The position numbers were made by a program, and so were the translations under genes. From contig URFZ01000003.1 in the NCBI GenBank assembly GCA_900547165.1, forward strand, positions 1 through 64,000: a DNA stretch of 64,000 bases, in the 5' to 3' direction. Source of the stretch: an uncultured Eubacteriales bacterium (GTDB lineage: Bacteria > Bacillota > Clostridia > Oscillospirales > UBA644). The notes beneath the pieces were generated by a model that saw only the letters and a list, made by a program, of their open reading frames with translations, was not told the DNA's origin and ran no database searches. The stretch's first letter is position 1. Every line of letters begins with the position of its first letter. Shown here piece after piece: positions 24,822-34,667 of the stretch.

Positions 24822-25700
24822 ATGAAAGTTAAAAAGGCAGTCATTCTTGCCGCGGGTCTCGGAACGAGAATGCTTCCCGCGACAAAGTCGGTTCCGAAAG
24901 AACTCATTCCCATTGTTGACAAGCCGGCGCTTCAATATCTTGTTGAAGAGTGTGTCAAGAGCGGAATCGAGGACATCATGATCGTTATTTCGAGAGGCAA
25001 GACGCTTATCGAAGATCATTTTGACCGTTCACCCGAATTGGAAGACAGACTCAAAGCGGGCGGCGCGAAGAAAGCAAAACTTCTCGAAACCGTAAATGAG
25101 ATTTCCAATATGGCAAACATCGTTTACGTTCGTCAGAAGACGATGAACGGCACAGGCGGCGCACTTATGTATGCAAGAGAGTTCACCGGCAACGATCCGT
25201 TCGCTGTTCTTTACGGCGACGATGTTATTATGAACGATGAATATCCCGTTGTAAAACAGCTTTGTGACGCTTACGAAAAGTACGGCAAAGGCGTTTGCGG
25301 CGTTCAGGCGGTTTCCGAAGAGGCAATTCAGAGATACTGCACACTTGCCGTTGATCACATTGAAGATAACAGATATTATGTTTCCGATATGATCGAAAAG
25401 CCGACGAAAGATCAGATTCTTTCTTACTATTCGATTCTCGGCAGACTTGTTCTTACTCCCGAAATATACTCCGTTCTCGAAAAGACACCGCTCGGCGCAG
25501 GCGATGAATTGCAGTTGACCGACGCGATGAAGACCGTTGCGCAGACAGAAAGAATGGTTGCGGTTGACTTTGTTGGTAAGAGATACGACATGGGCAACAA
25601 ACTCGGCGTTATGCAGGCACAGGTTGAGACTGCGCTCAAACATCCCGAGATCGGTGCTGATTTCAGAGAATATCTGAAAGAGATCGCAAAAACTCTTTAA
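24822..25700 (+). CDS. galU: UTP-glucose-1-phosphate uridylyltransferase
   Basis: The protein has 292 residues. The frame opens at 24789, but ATG 24822 has GAAAGGAAG upstream and matches the family N-terminus (MKVKKAVILAAGLGTRMLP). Nucleotide-binding blocks are GLGTRMLPATKSVPKELIPI and the Mg2+ segment VLYGDDVI. It makes UDP-glucose from UTP and glucose-1-phosphate for envelope polysaccharides, glycolipids and galactose metabolism. An aldose epimerase gene follows 11 bp later. Confidence 0.95.
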   Translation: MKVKKAVILAAGLGTRMLPATKSVPKELIPIVDKPALQYLVEECVKSGIEDIMIVISRGKTLIEDHFDRSPELEDRLKAGGAKKAKLLETVNEISNMANIVYVRQKTMNGTGGALMYAREFTGNDPFAVLYGDDVIMNDEYPVVKQLCDAYEKYGKGVCGVQAVSEEAIQRYCTLAVDHIEDNRYYVSDMIEKPTKDQILSYYSILGRLVLTPEIYSVLEKTPLGAGDELQLTDAMKTVAQTERMVAVDFVGKRYDMGNKLGVMQAQVETALKHPEIGADFREYLKEIAKTL

Positions 25701-25711
25701 CGGAGAAAAAT

Positions 25712-26602
25712 ATGTATTACTCAATGACCGACGGCACCATTATCATGGCAGCCGAGCCGAAAGGCGCCGAATTGCTCTCGATTTGCGATATGACGCAAAA
25801 AAACAAGGAATATGTTTGGACGGGTGACGAAAAGTATTGGAAAAGTCACGCACCGAACCTGTTCCCGTTTGTCGGACGCATTCTCGGAGGAAAGTATACT
25901 TACGGCGGAAAAGACTATGAACTGAAATCAAGACACGGATTTGCCCGCGACAAAAAGTTTTCTCTTGTCGCGCACACCGAAACTTCGATGACTTTTTCTC
26001 TGCGTTCCGACAACGAGACAAAAGCCGTATATCCGTTTGATTTTGAGTTTCTTGTACGCTACGACTTGCTGAAAAATAAAACGGTCGGGGTCACTTATAC
26101 AGTCAGAAACGTTTCCGAAACGGAAAAAATGATTTTTGCGCTGGGTTCGCATCCCGGGTTCAGAGTTCCGCTCAATGCGGACGAAAAGTTCGAAGATTAC
26201 TTTCTCGAATTTTCCGAACCGTGCGCACCGCAAAGATATCTGCTGACGGAAGAGGGATTCTTGACAGGCGAGACAGAACCGTTTGAACTTGAAGACAGTG
26301 TACGTCTCGGTCTGCGTCACGACCTGTTTGACAATGACGCGATTGTGTTTAAAAACACGGCAAAGACTGTCACTTTGAAGAGCAGAAAAGGCAATAACGG
26401 TTTGCGTATGCGCTTTGACGGGTTTAATCTTCTCGGCATATGGCATACAAACAGGAGTGATGCTCCGTTTGTTTGTCTTGAACCTTGGATAGGTCATTCC
26501 GCGTTCATTGACGAAAAGTTACCTCTTGAAGAAAAACGTGACATGATAAGTCTTGAACCGAGAAAAGAATTTATCGTCGGTTTCCAAATACAAATATTCT
26601 GA
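25712..26602 (+). CDS. Aldose 1-epimerase family protein (LACX-like)
   Basis: The 296-residue protein has the galactose mutarotase-like beta-sandwich. PNLFPFVGRILGGKYTYGGK and LKSRHGFARDKKF carry the substrate-binding Arg and His, and GSHPGFRVPL carries the second His. This subgroup (LacX/YeaD-like) interconverts sugar or sugar-phosphate anomers; the substrate is not fixed by sequence. It lies 11 bp behind galU, which suggests a shared role in hexose handling. Confidence 0.87.
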   Translation: MYYSMTDGTIIMAAEPKGAELLSICDMTQKNKEYVWTGDEKYWKSHAPNLFPFVGRILGGKYTYGGKDYELKSRHGFARDKKFSLVAHTETSMTFSLRSDNETKAVYPFDFEFLVRYDLLKNKTVGVTYTVRNVSETEKMIFALGSHPGFRVPLNADEKFEDYFLEFSEPCAPQRYLLTEEGFLTGETEPFELEDSVRLGLRHDLFDNDAIVFKNTAKTVTLKSRKGNNGLRMRFDGFNLLGIWHTNRSDAPFVCLEPWIGHSAFIDEKLPLEEKRDMISLEPRKEFIVGFQIQIF

Positions 26603-26606
26603 TTTT

Positions 26607-26633
26607 AAGAGCGTTCTTCGGAACGCTCTTTTT
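26607..26633 (+). terminator. Rho-independent terminator after galU-epimerase
   Basis: A 10-bp stem AAGAGCGTTC / GAACGCTCTT with a TTCG tetraloop is followed by T residues. Confidence 0.88.
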
Positions 26634-26666
26634 GCAATTTAATCCCGAAGTTTTACATATATTTTA

Positions 26667-26695
26667 TTTACAATCCATGATTTTTGTGATATAAT
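26667..26695 (+). promoter_or_regulatory. Promoter of pyk
   Basis: TTTACA (26667-26672), 17 bp, TATAAT (26690-26695) with an extended TGA before the -10. Confidence 0.75.
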
Positions 26696-26726
26696 ATATT
26701 ATGGAATAATTTCGGAGGATAAAAAG

Positions 26727-28160
26727 ATGAGAAAGACAAAAATAGTTTGTACGCTCGGTCCCGCGACAAACGACCCGAAAGTTGTTGAAGAGTTGATAAA
26801 AAGCGGTATGAACGTTGCACGTTTTAATTTTTCGCACGCGACACATGAAGAGCATAAAAAAAGATTTGATGAGTTTGTTGCAGTTCGTGACAGACTTGGT
26901 TTTCCCGTTGCCACGATGCTTGATACAAAGGGCCCCGAGGTTCGTGTAAAGCAGTTTTCCGCAGGTCCCGTCGAATTGAAAAAGGGACAAACTTTTGTGC
27001 TGACGACAGACGATGTTGACGGCACGGCGGAGCGCTGTTCGGTAACATATAAGGGGCTTCCAGACGATGTTAAAAAAGGTACGGTCATTTTGATTGATGA
27101 CGGACTTATTGAACTGACGGTTCAAGATGTTGTCGGCAACAATATCTTCTGCAAAGTTCTTAACGGAGGTCGGGTTTCAAACAATAAGGGTATAAACGTG
27201 CCCAATGTCCGACTTTCCATACCGTTTTTAAGCGAACGCGATAAAAGCGATATAAAATTCGGGGTGGAGACCGGATTCGATTTCATCGCGGCATCGTTTG
27301 TGCGTTCCGCCCGCGATATACTCGACATCAGAGAATATCTTGCGTCGCTCGGCAATACGGACATAAAAATCATTGCAAAGATCGAAAATATGGAGGGCGT
27401 CCGCAACGCCGACGATATTTTGAGCGTTTCGGACGGGCTTATGGTAGCAAGAGGTGACCTCGGCGTTGAAGTTCCTCTTGAAGAGATTCCCGTGATTCAA
27501 AAAGACCTTATCAAAAAAGTATACAATGCGGGCAAACAGGTCATAACCGCCACGCAGATGCTCGATTCCATGATAAAAAATCCGCGTCCGACAAGAGCGG
27601 AAGCCACTGACGTTGCAAACGCCATATACGACGGCACATCTGCAATAATGCTTTCGGGAGAGACCGCAAACGGGCTTTATCCGATAGCAGCGGTCAGGAC
27701 CATGGCTCGTATAGCAGAGAGAACAGAATCGGATATCAATTACATTCATCGTTTTGCGACACGTCCGCAGGACAAAGGCGGAGACGTTACAAACGCTATT
27801 TCGCACGCAACCTGTACAACGGCGCACGACCTCGGAGCGAGGGCAATAGTCACCGTTACAAAATCGGGCAGAACCGCTCGTGAAATATCAAAATTCCGTC
27901 CGCTTTCGCCGATAGTCGCTTTTGCAATGAGCGAAAAGGTTTGCCGTCAGATGAACCTTTCATGGGGCGTGTATCCGCTTATTCTCGAAGAAAAGGCGAA
28001 TACCGACGAACTGTTTGCGGACGCCATTGAGGGCGCAAAAAAAGCTGGCTATGTCAACGACGGAGACCTTGTGGTTATAACCGCAGGCGTTCCGCTCGGC
28101 GTTTCGGGCACAACAAACCTGCTCAAAGTTGACATCGTGGGCGAAAAACATTCTGTCTGA
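26727..28160 (+). CDS. pyk: Pyruvate kinase
   Basis: The 477-residue protein converts phosphoenolpyruvate and ADP to pyruvate and ATP. RKTKIVCTLGPATND begins the barrel. MLDTKGPEVRV, KIENMEGVRNADDIL (catalytic Lys and Glu), MVARGDLGVEVPLEEIP and TATQMLDSMI are the standard signatures. The length is that of the short form: the C-terminal PEP-utiliser-like domain seen in many Bacilli is absent. It has its own strong promoter. Confidence 0.96.
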   Translation: MRKTKIVCTLGPATNDPKVVEELIKSGMNVARFNFSHATHEEHKKRFDEFVAVRDRLGFPVATMLDTKGPEVRVKQFSAGPVELKKGQTFVLTTDDVDGTAERCSVTYKGLPDDVKKGTVILIDDGLIELTVQDVVGNNIFCKVLNGGRVSNNKGINVPNVRLSIPFLSERDKSDIKFGVETGFDFIAASFVRSARDILDIREYLASLGNTDIKIIAKIENMEGVRNADDILSVSDGLMVARGDLGVEVPLEEIPVIQKDLIKKVYNAGKQVITATQMLDSMIKNPRPTRAEATDVANAIYDGTSAIMLSGETANGLYPIAAVRTMARIAERTESDINYIHRFATRPQDKGGDVTNAISHATCTTAHDLGARAIVTVTKSGRTAREISKFRPLSPIVAFAMSEKVCRQMNLSWGVYPLILEEKANTDELFADAIEGAKKAGYVNDGDLVVITAGVPLGVSGTTNLLKVDIVGEKHSV

Positions 28161-28199
28161 AAACTGTTATGACAATAGTTTGAACAGGCGTTTTTGCTA

Positions 28200-28228
28200 T
28201 TGATTTTTTCTCCGAAAAATGATATAAT
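28200..28228 (+). promoter_or_regulatory. Promoter of the flavoprotein-cmk-plsC-ispH/rpsA operon
   Basis: TTGATT (28200-28205), 17 bp, TATAAT (28223-28228) with TGA in front of the -10. Confidence 0.72.
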
Positions 28229-28257
28229 ATTTTATTATCGGAGAGGAGCGTTTGGGT

Positions 28258-29490
28258 TTGAGTCAACATATTGATTGCGTTGTCATCGGCGCCGGCGCTT
28301 CCGGTATGATGTGTGCTGGAACAGCGGCTGAAAACGGGAACAGAGTTGTCGTTGTCGAGAAAAACAAGATGGCGGGGCGTAAACTCCTGATAACAGGCAA
28401 AGGGCGCTGCAATGTGACGAACAACTGCGACGCCGAAACATTTTTTGCAAACATCGTATCAAATCCGAGATTTATGATGAGTTCATTCTCTGCGTTTTCA
28501 AACGAGGATACGATAAGATTCTTTGAAACGCTCGGAGTTCCGCTTAAAACGGAGCGCGGAAACAGAGTTTTTCCCTCTTCTGACAAAGCAAGCGATATTT
28601 GCAATGCGTTAAAAAAATATTGCGACGACTGCGGTGTGAAATTTGAACGCGGCGATGTTGTTTCGCTGATTGTCGAAAACGGACGAATTCTCGGCGTGAG
28701 ACTTTCCGACGGCAGAGAAATTTTTGCTGAAAATACCGTTGTTGCGACAGGCGGGAAATCTTACCCTCTGACGGGTTCGGACGGAGAAGGTTACGAACTT
28801 GCACGGTCGTGCGGTCACGATATCGTTGAACCCCGTGCGGCGCTTGTTCCCCTTGTTTTTGAAGAAAAGAGTTTATGCGCAAGGCTTGAGGGGCTTTCTC
28901 TCCGTAATGTCGGAATAAAACTCGTCAGAAACGGCAAAACCGTATACGACGGATTCGGAGAGATGGTTTTCACTCATGACGGAATGAGCGGACCGGAAAT
29001 ATTGAGCGCAAGTTCCGTTGCCGAAAAGGGCGACAGGGTTAGCATAGACTTAAAACCCGCGCTTGATGAAAAAAAGCTTGATGCACGGCTTATTTCCGAT
29101 TTTTCAAAAAATCTGAACAGGAATTTTTCCAATTCGCTTTCGGAATTACTTCCGTCAAAACTGATACCCGTTATCATTGATTTGAGCGGTATCGCTCCCG
29201 ATAAAAAGGTGAATTCGATAACGTCAAAAGAGCGCGCTCGGTTACTCGAACTGCTGAAATCATTATGCTTCACGGTTCATTCAAGAGGCGACATAAACGA
29301 AGCGATAGTAACGGCGGGCGGGGTAAGCGTCAAAAACGTTTGTCCGAAAAATATGCGCTCAAAAATTATAAAAAATCTGTATTTCTGCGGCGAGGTTCTC
29401 GACGTTGACGCATATACGGGCGGTTTTAATCTGCAAATTGCGTTCAGTACGGGATATTGTGCGGGAAAGGACATCGGAACATGGGAATAA
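28258..29490 (+). CDS. HI0933/BaiN-like NAD(P)/FAD-dependent oxidoreductase
   Basis: About 410 residues. Two TTG codons can start it (28252 and 28258); 28258 sits 9 nt from GAGGAG and is preferred. The FAD-binding Rossmann motif is CVVIGAGASGMMCAG, followed by the family block KMAGRKLLITGKGRCNVTNNC. The C-terminal FAD motif is YFCGEVLDVDAYTGGFNLQIAFSTG, shown here only as its key residues Gly, Asp and GGFN. Members include the bile-acid enzyme BaiN and flavoproteins of unknown substrate, so the reaction cannot be set. The 3' end overlaps cmk by 10 bp, so it is part of that operon. Confidence 0.88.
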   Translation: MSQHIDCVVIGAGASGMMCAGTAAENGNRVVVVEKNKMAGRKLLITGKGRCNVTNNCDAETFFANIVSNPRFMMSSFSAFSNEDTIRFFETLGVPLKTERGNRVFPSSDKASDICNALKKYCDDCGVKFERGDVVSLIVENGRILGVRLSDGREIFAENTVVATGGKSYPLTGSDGEGYELARSCGHDIVEPRAALVPLVFEEKSLCARLEGLSLRNVGIKLVRNGKTVYDGFGEMVFTHDGMSGPEILSASSVAEKGDRVSIDLKPALDEKKLDARLISDFSKNLNRNFSNSLSELLPSKLIPVIIDLSGIAPDKKVNSITSKERARLLELLKSLCFTVHSRGDINEAIVTAGGVSVKNVCPKNMRSKIIKNLYFCGEVLDVDAYTGGFNLQIAFSTGYCAGKDIGTWE

Positions 29491-30155
29491 ATATTGCGAT
29501 TGACGGTCCCGGAGGTGTGGGAAAAAGCACCGTTGCACGCGCCGCGGCAAAACAACTCGGCTTCATTTATGTTGACACGGGCGCTATATACCGCGCGATT
29601 GGCTTGAAATTTGTTAGGACGGGGAAGTCTTTTACAAATGAAAATATAATTTCCGTGCTTCCCGGAACGGAACTCTCATTGACTCATATAGACGGAGAAC
29701 AGCATATAATCATTGACGGCGAAGACGTATCGTCTCTTATCAGAACGCAGGAAATATCTTCCGCGGCGTCAAAGGTTTCCGCCGTCCCCGAAGTCAGAGC
29801 ATTCTTGCTTGATTTACAGCGTGACATTGCAAGAAAGAACAACGTCATAATGGACGGAAGAGATGTCGGGACGGTAATTCTTCCGAATGCGGAAGTCAAA
29901 ATATTTCTGACAGCAAACGTTGAAGTAAGGGCAAGACGCCGCCACAGGGAACTCATGGCAAAAGGACTTGAAACTCCCGATACGTTCGAACGCGTTTTGA
30001 AAGAAGTCGCGGAAAGGGACAAGGCGGATTCCGAACGTGCGACAGCACCTCTCAAGCCTGCCGAAGACGCTGTGTTGGTAGATACTTCCGATATGGATTT
30101 CGAACAGTCGGTTCAGACTGTAATTAACATAATACGGAGAAAAGTCAATGTATAA
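29481..30155 (+). CDS. cmk: Cytidylate kinase
   Basis: The protein has 224 residues from ATG 29481, which overlaps the previous gene by 10 bp and gives the standard N-terminus INIAIDGPGGVGKSTVAR with the Walker A loop. YVDTGAIYRAIG and MDGRDVGTVILPNAEVKIF are family blocks for CMP/dCMP binding. It phosphorylates CMP and dCMP. It is followed by plsC and ispH/rpsA, a cluster conserved across Clostridia. Confidence 0.95.
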   Translation: MGINIAIDGPGGVGKSTVARAAAKQLGFIYVDTGAIYRAIGLKFVRTGKSFTNENIISVLPGTELSLTHIDGEQHIIIDGEDVSSLIRTQEISSAASKVSAVPEVRAFLLDLQRDIARKNNVIMDGRDVGTVILPNAEVKIFLTANVEVRARRRHRELMAKGLETPDTFERVLKEVAERDKADSERATAPLKPAEDAVLVDTSDMDFEQSVQTVINIIRRKVNV

Positions 30156-30723
30156 ATTCGTCAGAGCGATTTCGCTTTTTTACATTTATGTCTTCAACCG
30201 TGTCAAAGTCACGGGTAAGGAAAATATTCCGACGGACGGCGCGCTTATAATATGCGCAAATCATCATTCGGTGTTTGACATACTCTTGCTTCTTACCGTG
30301 TTCAAAAGACGCATTATATTTATGGCGAAGCAGGAACTTTTCAAGATTCCTGTTATGAGTTTCTTTTTGAAAAGACTCAACGCTATTTCCGTTGACAGAA
30401 GCGGTATGCCGATTTCAGCCGTCAGAGGTGCGCTGAAAGCACTTAAAAACGGCGAACAACTCGGAATATTCCCCGAGGGAACACGTTATAATTCGGGCGA
30501 CGGAAGCGACGCGCGCGGCGGAGTTGCAATGTTTTCGTACAAGTGCAAAGAGCCCATAGTTCCTATTCATTTGGTCTACAAACGCAATGTCAATTTTTTC
30601 AATCGTTATGAGATCAGAATAGGCAAACCTATAAGCCCCGAAGAACTCGGTATTGAAAAAGGCTCTTCCGAAGAATACACGCAAGCAGGCGAACATATAA
30701 TGGGAACCGTTTATGGGCTTTGA
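30148..30723 (+). CDS. plsC: 1-acyl-sn-glycerol-3-phosphate acyltransferase
   Basis: The 191-residue protein carries the acyltransferase motifs [12 protein letters not shown] (HxxxxD) and [13 protein letters not shown] (FPEGTR). It transfers an acyl chain to lysophosphatidate at the membrane to make phosphatidate. It overlaps cmk by 8 bp and the ispH/rpsA gene by 11 bp, indicating tight translational coupling. Confidence 0.93.
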   Translation: MYKFVRAISLFYIYVFNRVKVTGKENIPTDGALIICANHHSVFDILLLLTVFKRRIIFMAKQELFKIPVMSFFLKRLNAISVDRSGMPISAVRGALKALKNGEQLGIFPEGTRYNSGDGSDARGGVAMFSYKCKEPIVPIHLVYKRNVNFFNRYEIRIGKPISPEELGIEKGSSEEYTQAGEHIMGTVYGL

Positions 30724-32707
30724 AATATTTACGACCGAAACATTGGGCTTTTGCTTCGGTGTCGATCGTGCCGTTACGGCGCTTTATGAGCGTATAAAAG
30801 CAGAGCGTGAAGCACACAGCGGCAGAATGATCTATACCTACGGTCCTATCATTCATAACCCCGACATCAACGAAGATCTTCGTTCAAACGGAGTTGAAGT
30901 TATAGATGATGCTTCGCAGGCAGCGCCGGGGGATATAGTGTTTATCCGAACTCACGGCGTGCCGAAAAGCGTTACCGAAGAACTTGAAAAACGCGGTGTC
31001 GAAACTGTTGATATGACTTGCCCGAAAGTCAAGAGAATACAAAAAATTGCGGCGGGCAATAAAGATTTGATAATCGTGGGTGATATTGCACATCCCGAGG
31101 TCGTCGGAATTGTCGGAAATGCAGAAAATCGTTACTTTATTGCAAAAAGTCTTGACGAACTCAAAATTATATTGCATAATGAATTAAATAAAAACAGGGA
31201 ATATGTTCTCGTTGCTCAAACAACATTCAATATTTCCGAATTCGAACGTATGGCGGAATACGCAAAAGCGTTCCCGAACGTCGAAGTTATAAATACTGTC
31301 TGCACGGCGACACATGATCGTCAGAAGCAGGTTGAAGAACTGTCAAAGAAAGTCGATTTTATGATAATCGTCGGCGGCAAAAACAGTTCAAACACAAAAA
31401 AACTCTATCAGATAGCGTCACAGAACTGCGACGCCGTCCATATAGAGAATTTTACTCAATTGCCAACTTATTTAGGTAAGTATAAAAAAATAGGATTGTC
31501 TGCCGGAGCGTCAACGCACCGCAGTGCAATCGAGGAGGTCATTATCAACATGGTAAACGAAAACGACGAGAAGGTACTCACCGAGGACGGCGAAGATTTT
31601 GCCAGCCTTGTGGAGGCTTCACTCAGACCGATGAAAAACGGTCAAAAAGTAACCGGAACAGTTACGGCTGTCAACGGAACGGAAGTTCAGGTTGACCTTT
31701 GTGCTAAACACTCCGGATTTATTCCTGCGGAGGAGTTCGAGCACGATGATAAGCCTGTTGCCGTCGGCGATGAGGTTGAAGCGGTCGTCGTGAAGGTAAA
31801 CGATGCCGAGGGAACAGTTCTTCTTTCGAAGGCTAAACTCGACGCTGAAAAGGGACGTGAGCGTATCGCGGAACTCAAAGAAAGCGGAGAGATCGTTACC
31901 GGTAAAGTAATACAGGTAGTAAAAGGCGGTCTTGTTGTGCTTGTCAACAAGGTCAGAGTATTTGTTCCCGCGTCTCTCGCAACGCTTCGCAGAACAGAGG
32001 ATCTTACTCCGTTCAACGGCACAAACGTAAAACTTCGCATTATCGAAGTTGAAGAAAACGGCAGAAGAAGCCGCATTATCGGTTCCATCAAGTCCGTTCT
32101 CAAAGAAGAAAAAGAAGCTGCGCAGAAAGAAGTTTGGGACAACATTGAAGTCGGCAAGAGATATACGGGTACCGTTAAATCTCTTACAACGTTCGGTGCG
32201 TTTGTCGATATCGGCGGCGTTGACGGTCTTGTTCACATCACAGACCTTTCCTGGGGCAGAATCAAGCACCCCTCCGAAGTTATTAAAGTCGGCGACGTTA
32301 TCGAAGTTGAAGTTAAATCTTTCAACCCCGAGACGAAGAAAGTTTCTCTTACTTACAAGAAGACCGAAGATGATCCTTGGGTAATTCTCCCGAAGAAATA
32401 TCAGGTCGGCGACGTAGTGGAAGTTAAAGTTCTTAAATTCATGCCCTACGGTGCTTTCGTAAGCGTTATCCCCGGCATTGACGGACTTATCCATATCTCT
32501 CAGATTGCAAATCACAGAGTTGAAAACGTTTCCGACGTTCTTCAGATAGGTCAGACCGTTAATGCGCAGATCACCGAAATCAACTACGAGACCAAGAAAG
32601 TAAGCCTTTCCATCAAGGCGCTTCTTGCGAACGAGGAAGAATCGGACGAAGAGGAAGCACCTGCGGAATATACCGCAGAGCCCGCGTCTGAGGATGCAGC
32701 AGAATAA
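30713..32707 (+). CDS. ispH: Bifunctional IspH (HMBPP reductase) / S1 ribosomal protein fusion
   Basis: The protein has 664 residues. Residues 1 to about 285 are IspH, the last enzyme of the MEP isoprenoid pathway. The three [4Fe-4S] ligands are Cys14 (LGFCFGV), Cys103 (DMTCPKVK) and Cys197 (NTVCTATHD), with conserved His residues in IRTHGVP and DIAHPEV. After a linker, four S1 RNA-binding repeats fill about 305-640 (for example [20 protein letters not shown] and [20 protein letters not shown]), followed by an acidic tail. The fusion is known in Clostridia and may tie isoprenoid flux to translation, though no mechanism is established. It ends the cmk operon. Confidence 0.95.
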   Translation: MGFEIFTTETLGFCFGVDRAVTALYERIKAEREAHSGRMIYTYGPIIHNPDINEDLRSNGVEVIDDASQAAPGDIVFIRTHGVPKSVTEELEKRGVETVDMTCPKVKRIQKIAAGNKDLIIVGDIAHPEVVGIVGNAENRYFIAKSLDELKIILHNELNKNREYVLVAQTTFNISEFERMAEYAKAFPNVEVINTVCTATHDRQKQVEELSKKVDFMIIVGGKNSSNTKKLYQIASQNCDAVHIENFTQLPTYLGKYKKIGLSAGASTHRSAIEEVIINMVNENDEKVLTEDGEDFASLVEASLRPMKNGQKVTGTVTAVNGTEVQVDLCAKHSGFIPAEEFEHDDKPVAVGDEVEAVVVKVNDAEGTVLLSKAKLDAEKGRERIAELKESGEIVTGKVIQVVKGGLVVLVNKVRVFVPASLATLRRTEDLTPFNGTNVKLRIIEVEENGRRSRIIGSIKSVLKEEKEAAQKEVWDNIEVGKRYTGTVKSLTTFGAFVDIGGVDGLVHITDLSWGRIKHPSEVIKVGDVIEVEVKSFNPETKKVSLTYKKTEDDPWVILPKKYQVGDVVEVKVLKFMPYGAFVSVIPGIDGLIHISQIANHRVENVSDVLQIGQTVNAQITEINYETKKVSLSIKALLANEEESDEEEAPAEYTAEPASEDAAE

Positions 32708-32720
32708 AATTAACGTTTAT

Positions 32721-32790
32721 CGGTAAAATTGCCGATGGATGACCGATTTTGAGTTACTCAGGCAATTTTGGTTGCCTGAGTGACTTTTTT
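32721..32790 (+). promoter_or_regulatory. Terminator with possible antiterminator between ispH/rpsA and hprK
   Basis: A 13-bp stem (32753-32765 with 32772-32784, one G-T pair) followed by six T (32785-32790) ends one base before the AGGAGG of hprK. AAAATTGCC (32725-32733) is perfectly complementary to GGCAATTTT (32761-32769), which covers the terminator's inner arm and loop. The two folds would exclude each other, as in attenuators. I see no aptamer I recognise. Confidence 0.6.
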
Positions 32791-32800
32791 AGGAGGACTT

Positions 32801-33751
32801 ATGTCTAACAAAAACACAAGCCTTAAACTTTCTTATCTTGTCGAAAAACTCGGATTAAAGACTGTTTACGTTCCCGGCAGCGGTTCCGAAAACTGCGACG
32901 ACATCGATATTATAACATCGGAAGTCAACCGTCCCGGGCTTGCGCTGACAGGGTATTTTACTGATTTTGAAAAGGACAGACTTCAACTTATGGGTAACGC
33001 CGAACACGGATATCTCGAAAGTCTGACACCCGATGACAGAAAGGCAAAGGTTGACGCATTGTTTTCGCGCAAGTTCCCCGCACTCATAATCTGTCAAGGA
33101 ATTGAAGCAATTCCGGAAATAACGGAAAGCGCGAAAAAGTATGAAATACCTTTGCTCGGAACGGAAGAGCCGACTTCTAATGTGATGAGTTCCGTTATCA
33201 GCCTTTTAAGCGTAAAACTTGCCCCGCAGGTCACCCGTCACGGCGTGCTTGTGGAGGTTTACGGTGAGGGCATTCTCATGCTCGGTGAAAGCGGCGTCGG
33301 AAAAAGCGAAGCCGCAATGGAACTTCTCAAAAGAGGTCACCGACTTGTTGCCGACGATGCGGTTGAGATTAAGCGCGTTTCGAACAGAACTCTTGTAGGT
33401 ACTTCGCCCGAAATAATCCGTCATCTTATCGAACTTCGCGGCATAGGTATTGTTGACGTTCGTCAGATATTCGGTATGGGCGCGGTTAAGGAATCTGAAA
33501 AGATAGACCTTGTTCTTTCTCTCGAAAATTGGAGCCAGGATACAAAATACGACAGATTCGGTCTGGAATATGAACAGTATGACATTCTCGGTCTTAAAGT
33601 TCCGATGATAACCATTCCCATTAAGCCCGGACGTAACCTTGCTGTCATAATTGAAGTTGCGGCGATGAACAACAGACTCAAACGTCTCGGCTACAATGCC
33701 GCTGCGGAACTCAACAAACGCCTTGAAGCGTCGATGAACGACAACGATTGA
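32801..33751 (+). CDS. hprK: HPr kinase/phosphorylase
   Basis: The protein has 316 residues from ATG 32801, behind AGGAGG; a GTG at 32780 lies in the terminator stem and is not used. The N-terminal domain is MurF-like; the catalytic domain has Walker A GESGVGKSEAAMELL (about 162), VADDAVEI, and the family signature ELRGIGIVDVRQIFG (about 210-224). It phosphorylates Ser46 of HPr in response to glycolytic intermediates, driving carbon catabolite control. Transcription must pass or start beyond the terminator immediately upstream, so an attenuation step is likely. Confidence 0.95.
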   Translation: MSNKNTSLKLSYLVEKLGLKTVYVPGSGSENCDDIDIITSEVNRPGLALTGYFTDFEKDRLQLMGNAEHGYLESLTPDDRKAKVDALFSRKFPALIICQGIEAIPEITESAKKYEIPLLGTEEPTSNVMSSVISLLSVKLAPQVTRHGVLVEVYGEGILMLGESGVGKSEAAMELLKRGHRLVADDAVEIKRVSNRTLVGTSPEIIRHLIELRGIGIVDVRQIFGMGAVKESEKIDLVLSLENWSQDTKYDRFGLEYEQYDILGLKVPMITIPIKPGRNLAVIIEVAAMNNRLKRLGYNAAAELNKRLEASMNDND

Positions 33752-33773
33752 ATTTTCTGAAACGGAGAAACTT

Positions 33774-34667
33774 ATGCTTTCCGAACTCAAAGACTTTTTA
33801 ACTGCAAACGGCATTGAATTTGAAGTTGATGTTCCGATGTCGAAGAATACAACTTTTCGGATAGGCGGCAATGCTGATATAATGATTTTTCCGCGTTCGG
33901 TTGAACAGGTCAGAGACTGCGTTTGTGAATTAAACAGGGAAAATATCCGTTATATCACGGTCGGAAACGGCTCAAATCTGCTTGTGGATGACGACGGAAT
34001 ACGCGGTGCTGTCATAAAGACATCGAGACTTGACAGCGTATATGCCAAGGGCAATGAAATCGTCGCAGGCGCGGGTGCGCTTAATTCAAAAGTCGCAAAC
34101 ACCGCACTTGAAGCGTCTTTGACGGGCATGGAATTTGCACATGGCATTCCGGGAAGCATCGGCGGCGCCGTGTTTATGAATGCAGGTGCATACGGTGGAA
34201 CTTTTGCGGATATTGTTTCGGAAACGACTTATGTTGACCAAAACGGTAATATCAAAACGGTCAAAGGTAAAGAACATGATTTCGGTTACAGACATTCCTG
34301 TTTTTCGGACAGCGACATTATCTGCGAAACAAAACTTATACTCCGTGACGGCGACCGCAAAAAAATCAAGTCGGAAATGCAGATTCTTATAGAGAAAAGA
34401 AAAACGTCGCAACCGCTTGAATTTCCGAGCGCAGGCAGTTTTTTCAAGCGTCCCGAGGGGTATTTTGCTGGAAAACTTATACAGGACAGCGGGCTGAAAG
34501 GCACTTCCGTCGGCGGAGCTCAGGTCAGCGAAAAACACGCGGGATTTATAATTAACAAAGGCGGAGCGACCTGCAAAGATGTTGACGGATTGCGCGAACT
34601 TGTTCAGAAGACTGTTTTTGAAAAATTCGGTGTTATGCTTGAGCCGGAAGTTAAGAGGATAAAATGA
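33774..34667 (+). CDS. murB: UDP-N-acetylenolpyruvoylglucosamine reductase
   Basis: The 297-residue FAD enzyme of peptidoglycan precursor synthesis reduces the enolpyruvyl group to make UDP-MurNAc. NTTFRIGGNADIMIFP and VGNGSNLLVDDDGIRG bind FAD; GIPGSIGGAVFMNAGAYGG and the PSAGSFFKRPEGYFAGKLI block carry the catalytic Ser. It is the type IIa short form. It lies 22 bp after hprK and overlaps whiA by 4 bp. Confidence 0.95.
   Translation: MLSELKDFLTANGIEFEVDVPMSKNTTFRIGGNADIMIFPRSVEQVRDCVCELNRENIRYITVGNGSNLLVDDDGIRGAVIKTSRLDSVYAKGNEIVAGAGALNSKVANTALEASLTGMEFAHGIPGSIGGAVFMNAGAYGGTFADIVSETTYVDQNGNIKTVKGKEHDFGYRHSCFSDSDIICETKLILRDGDRKKIKSEMQILIEKRKTSQPLEFPSAGSFFKRPEGYFAGKLIQDSGLKGTSVGGAQVSEKHAGFIINKGGATCKDVDGLRELVQKTVFEKFGVMLEPEVKRIK

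Noticed and set aside
28161..28199. Terminator after pyk
   Set aside because: Only a weak AAACTGT/ACAGTTT-like pairing with no T tract; it does not meet the standard for a terminator.
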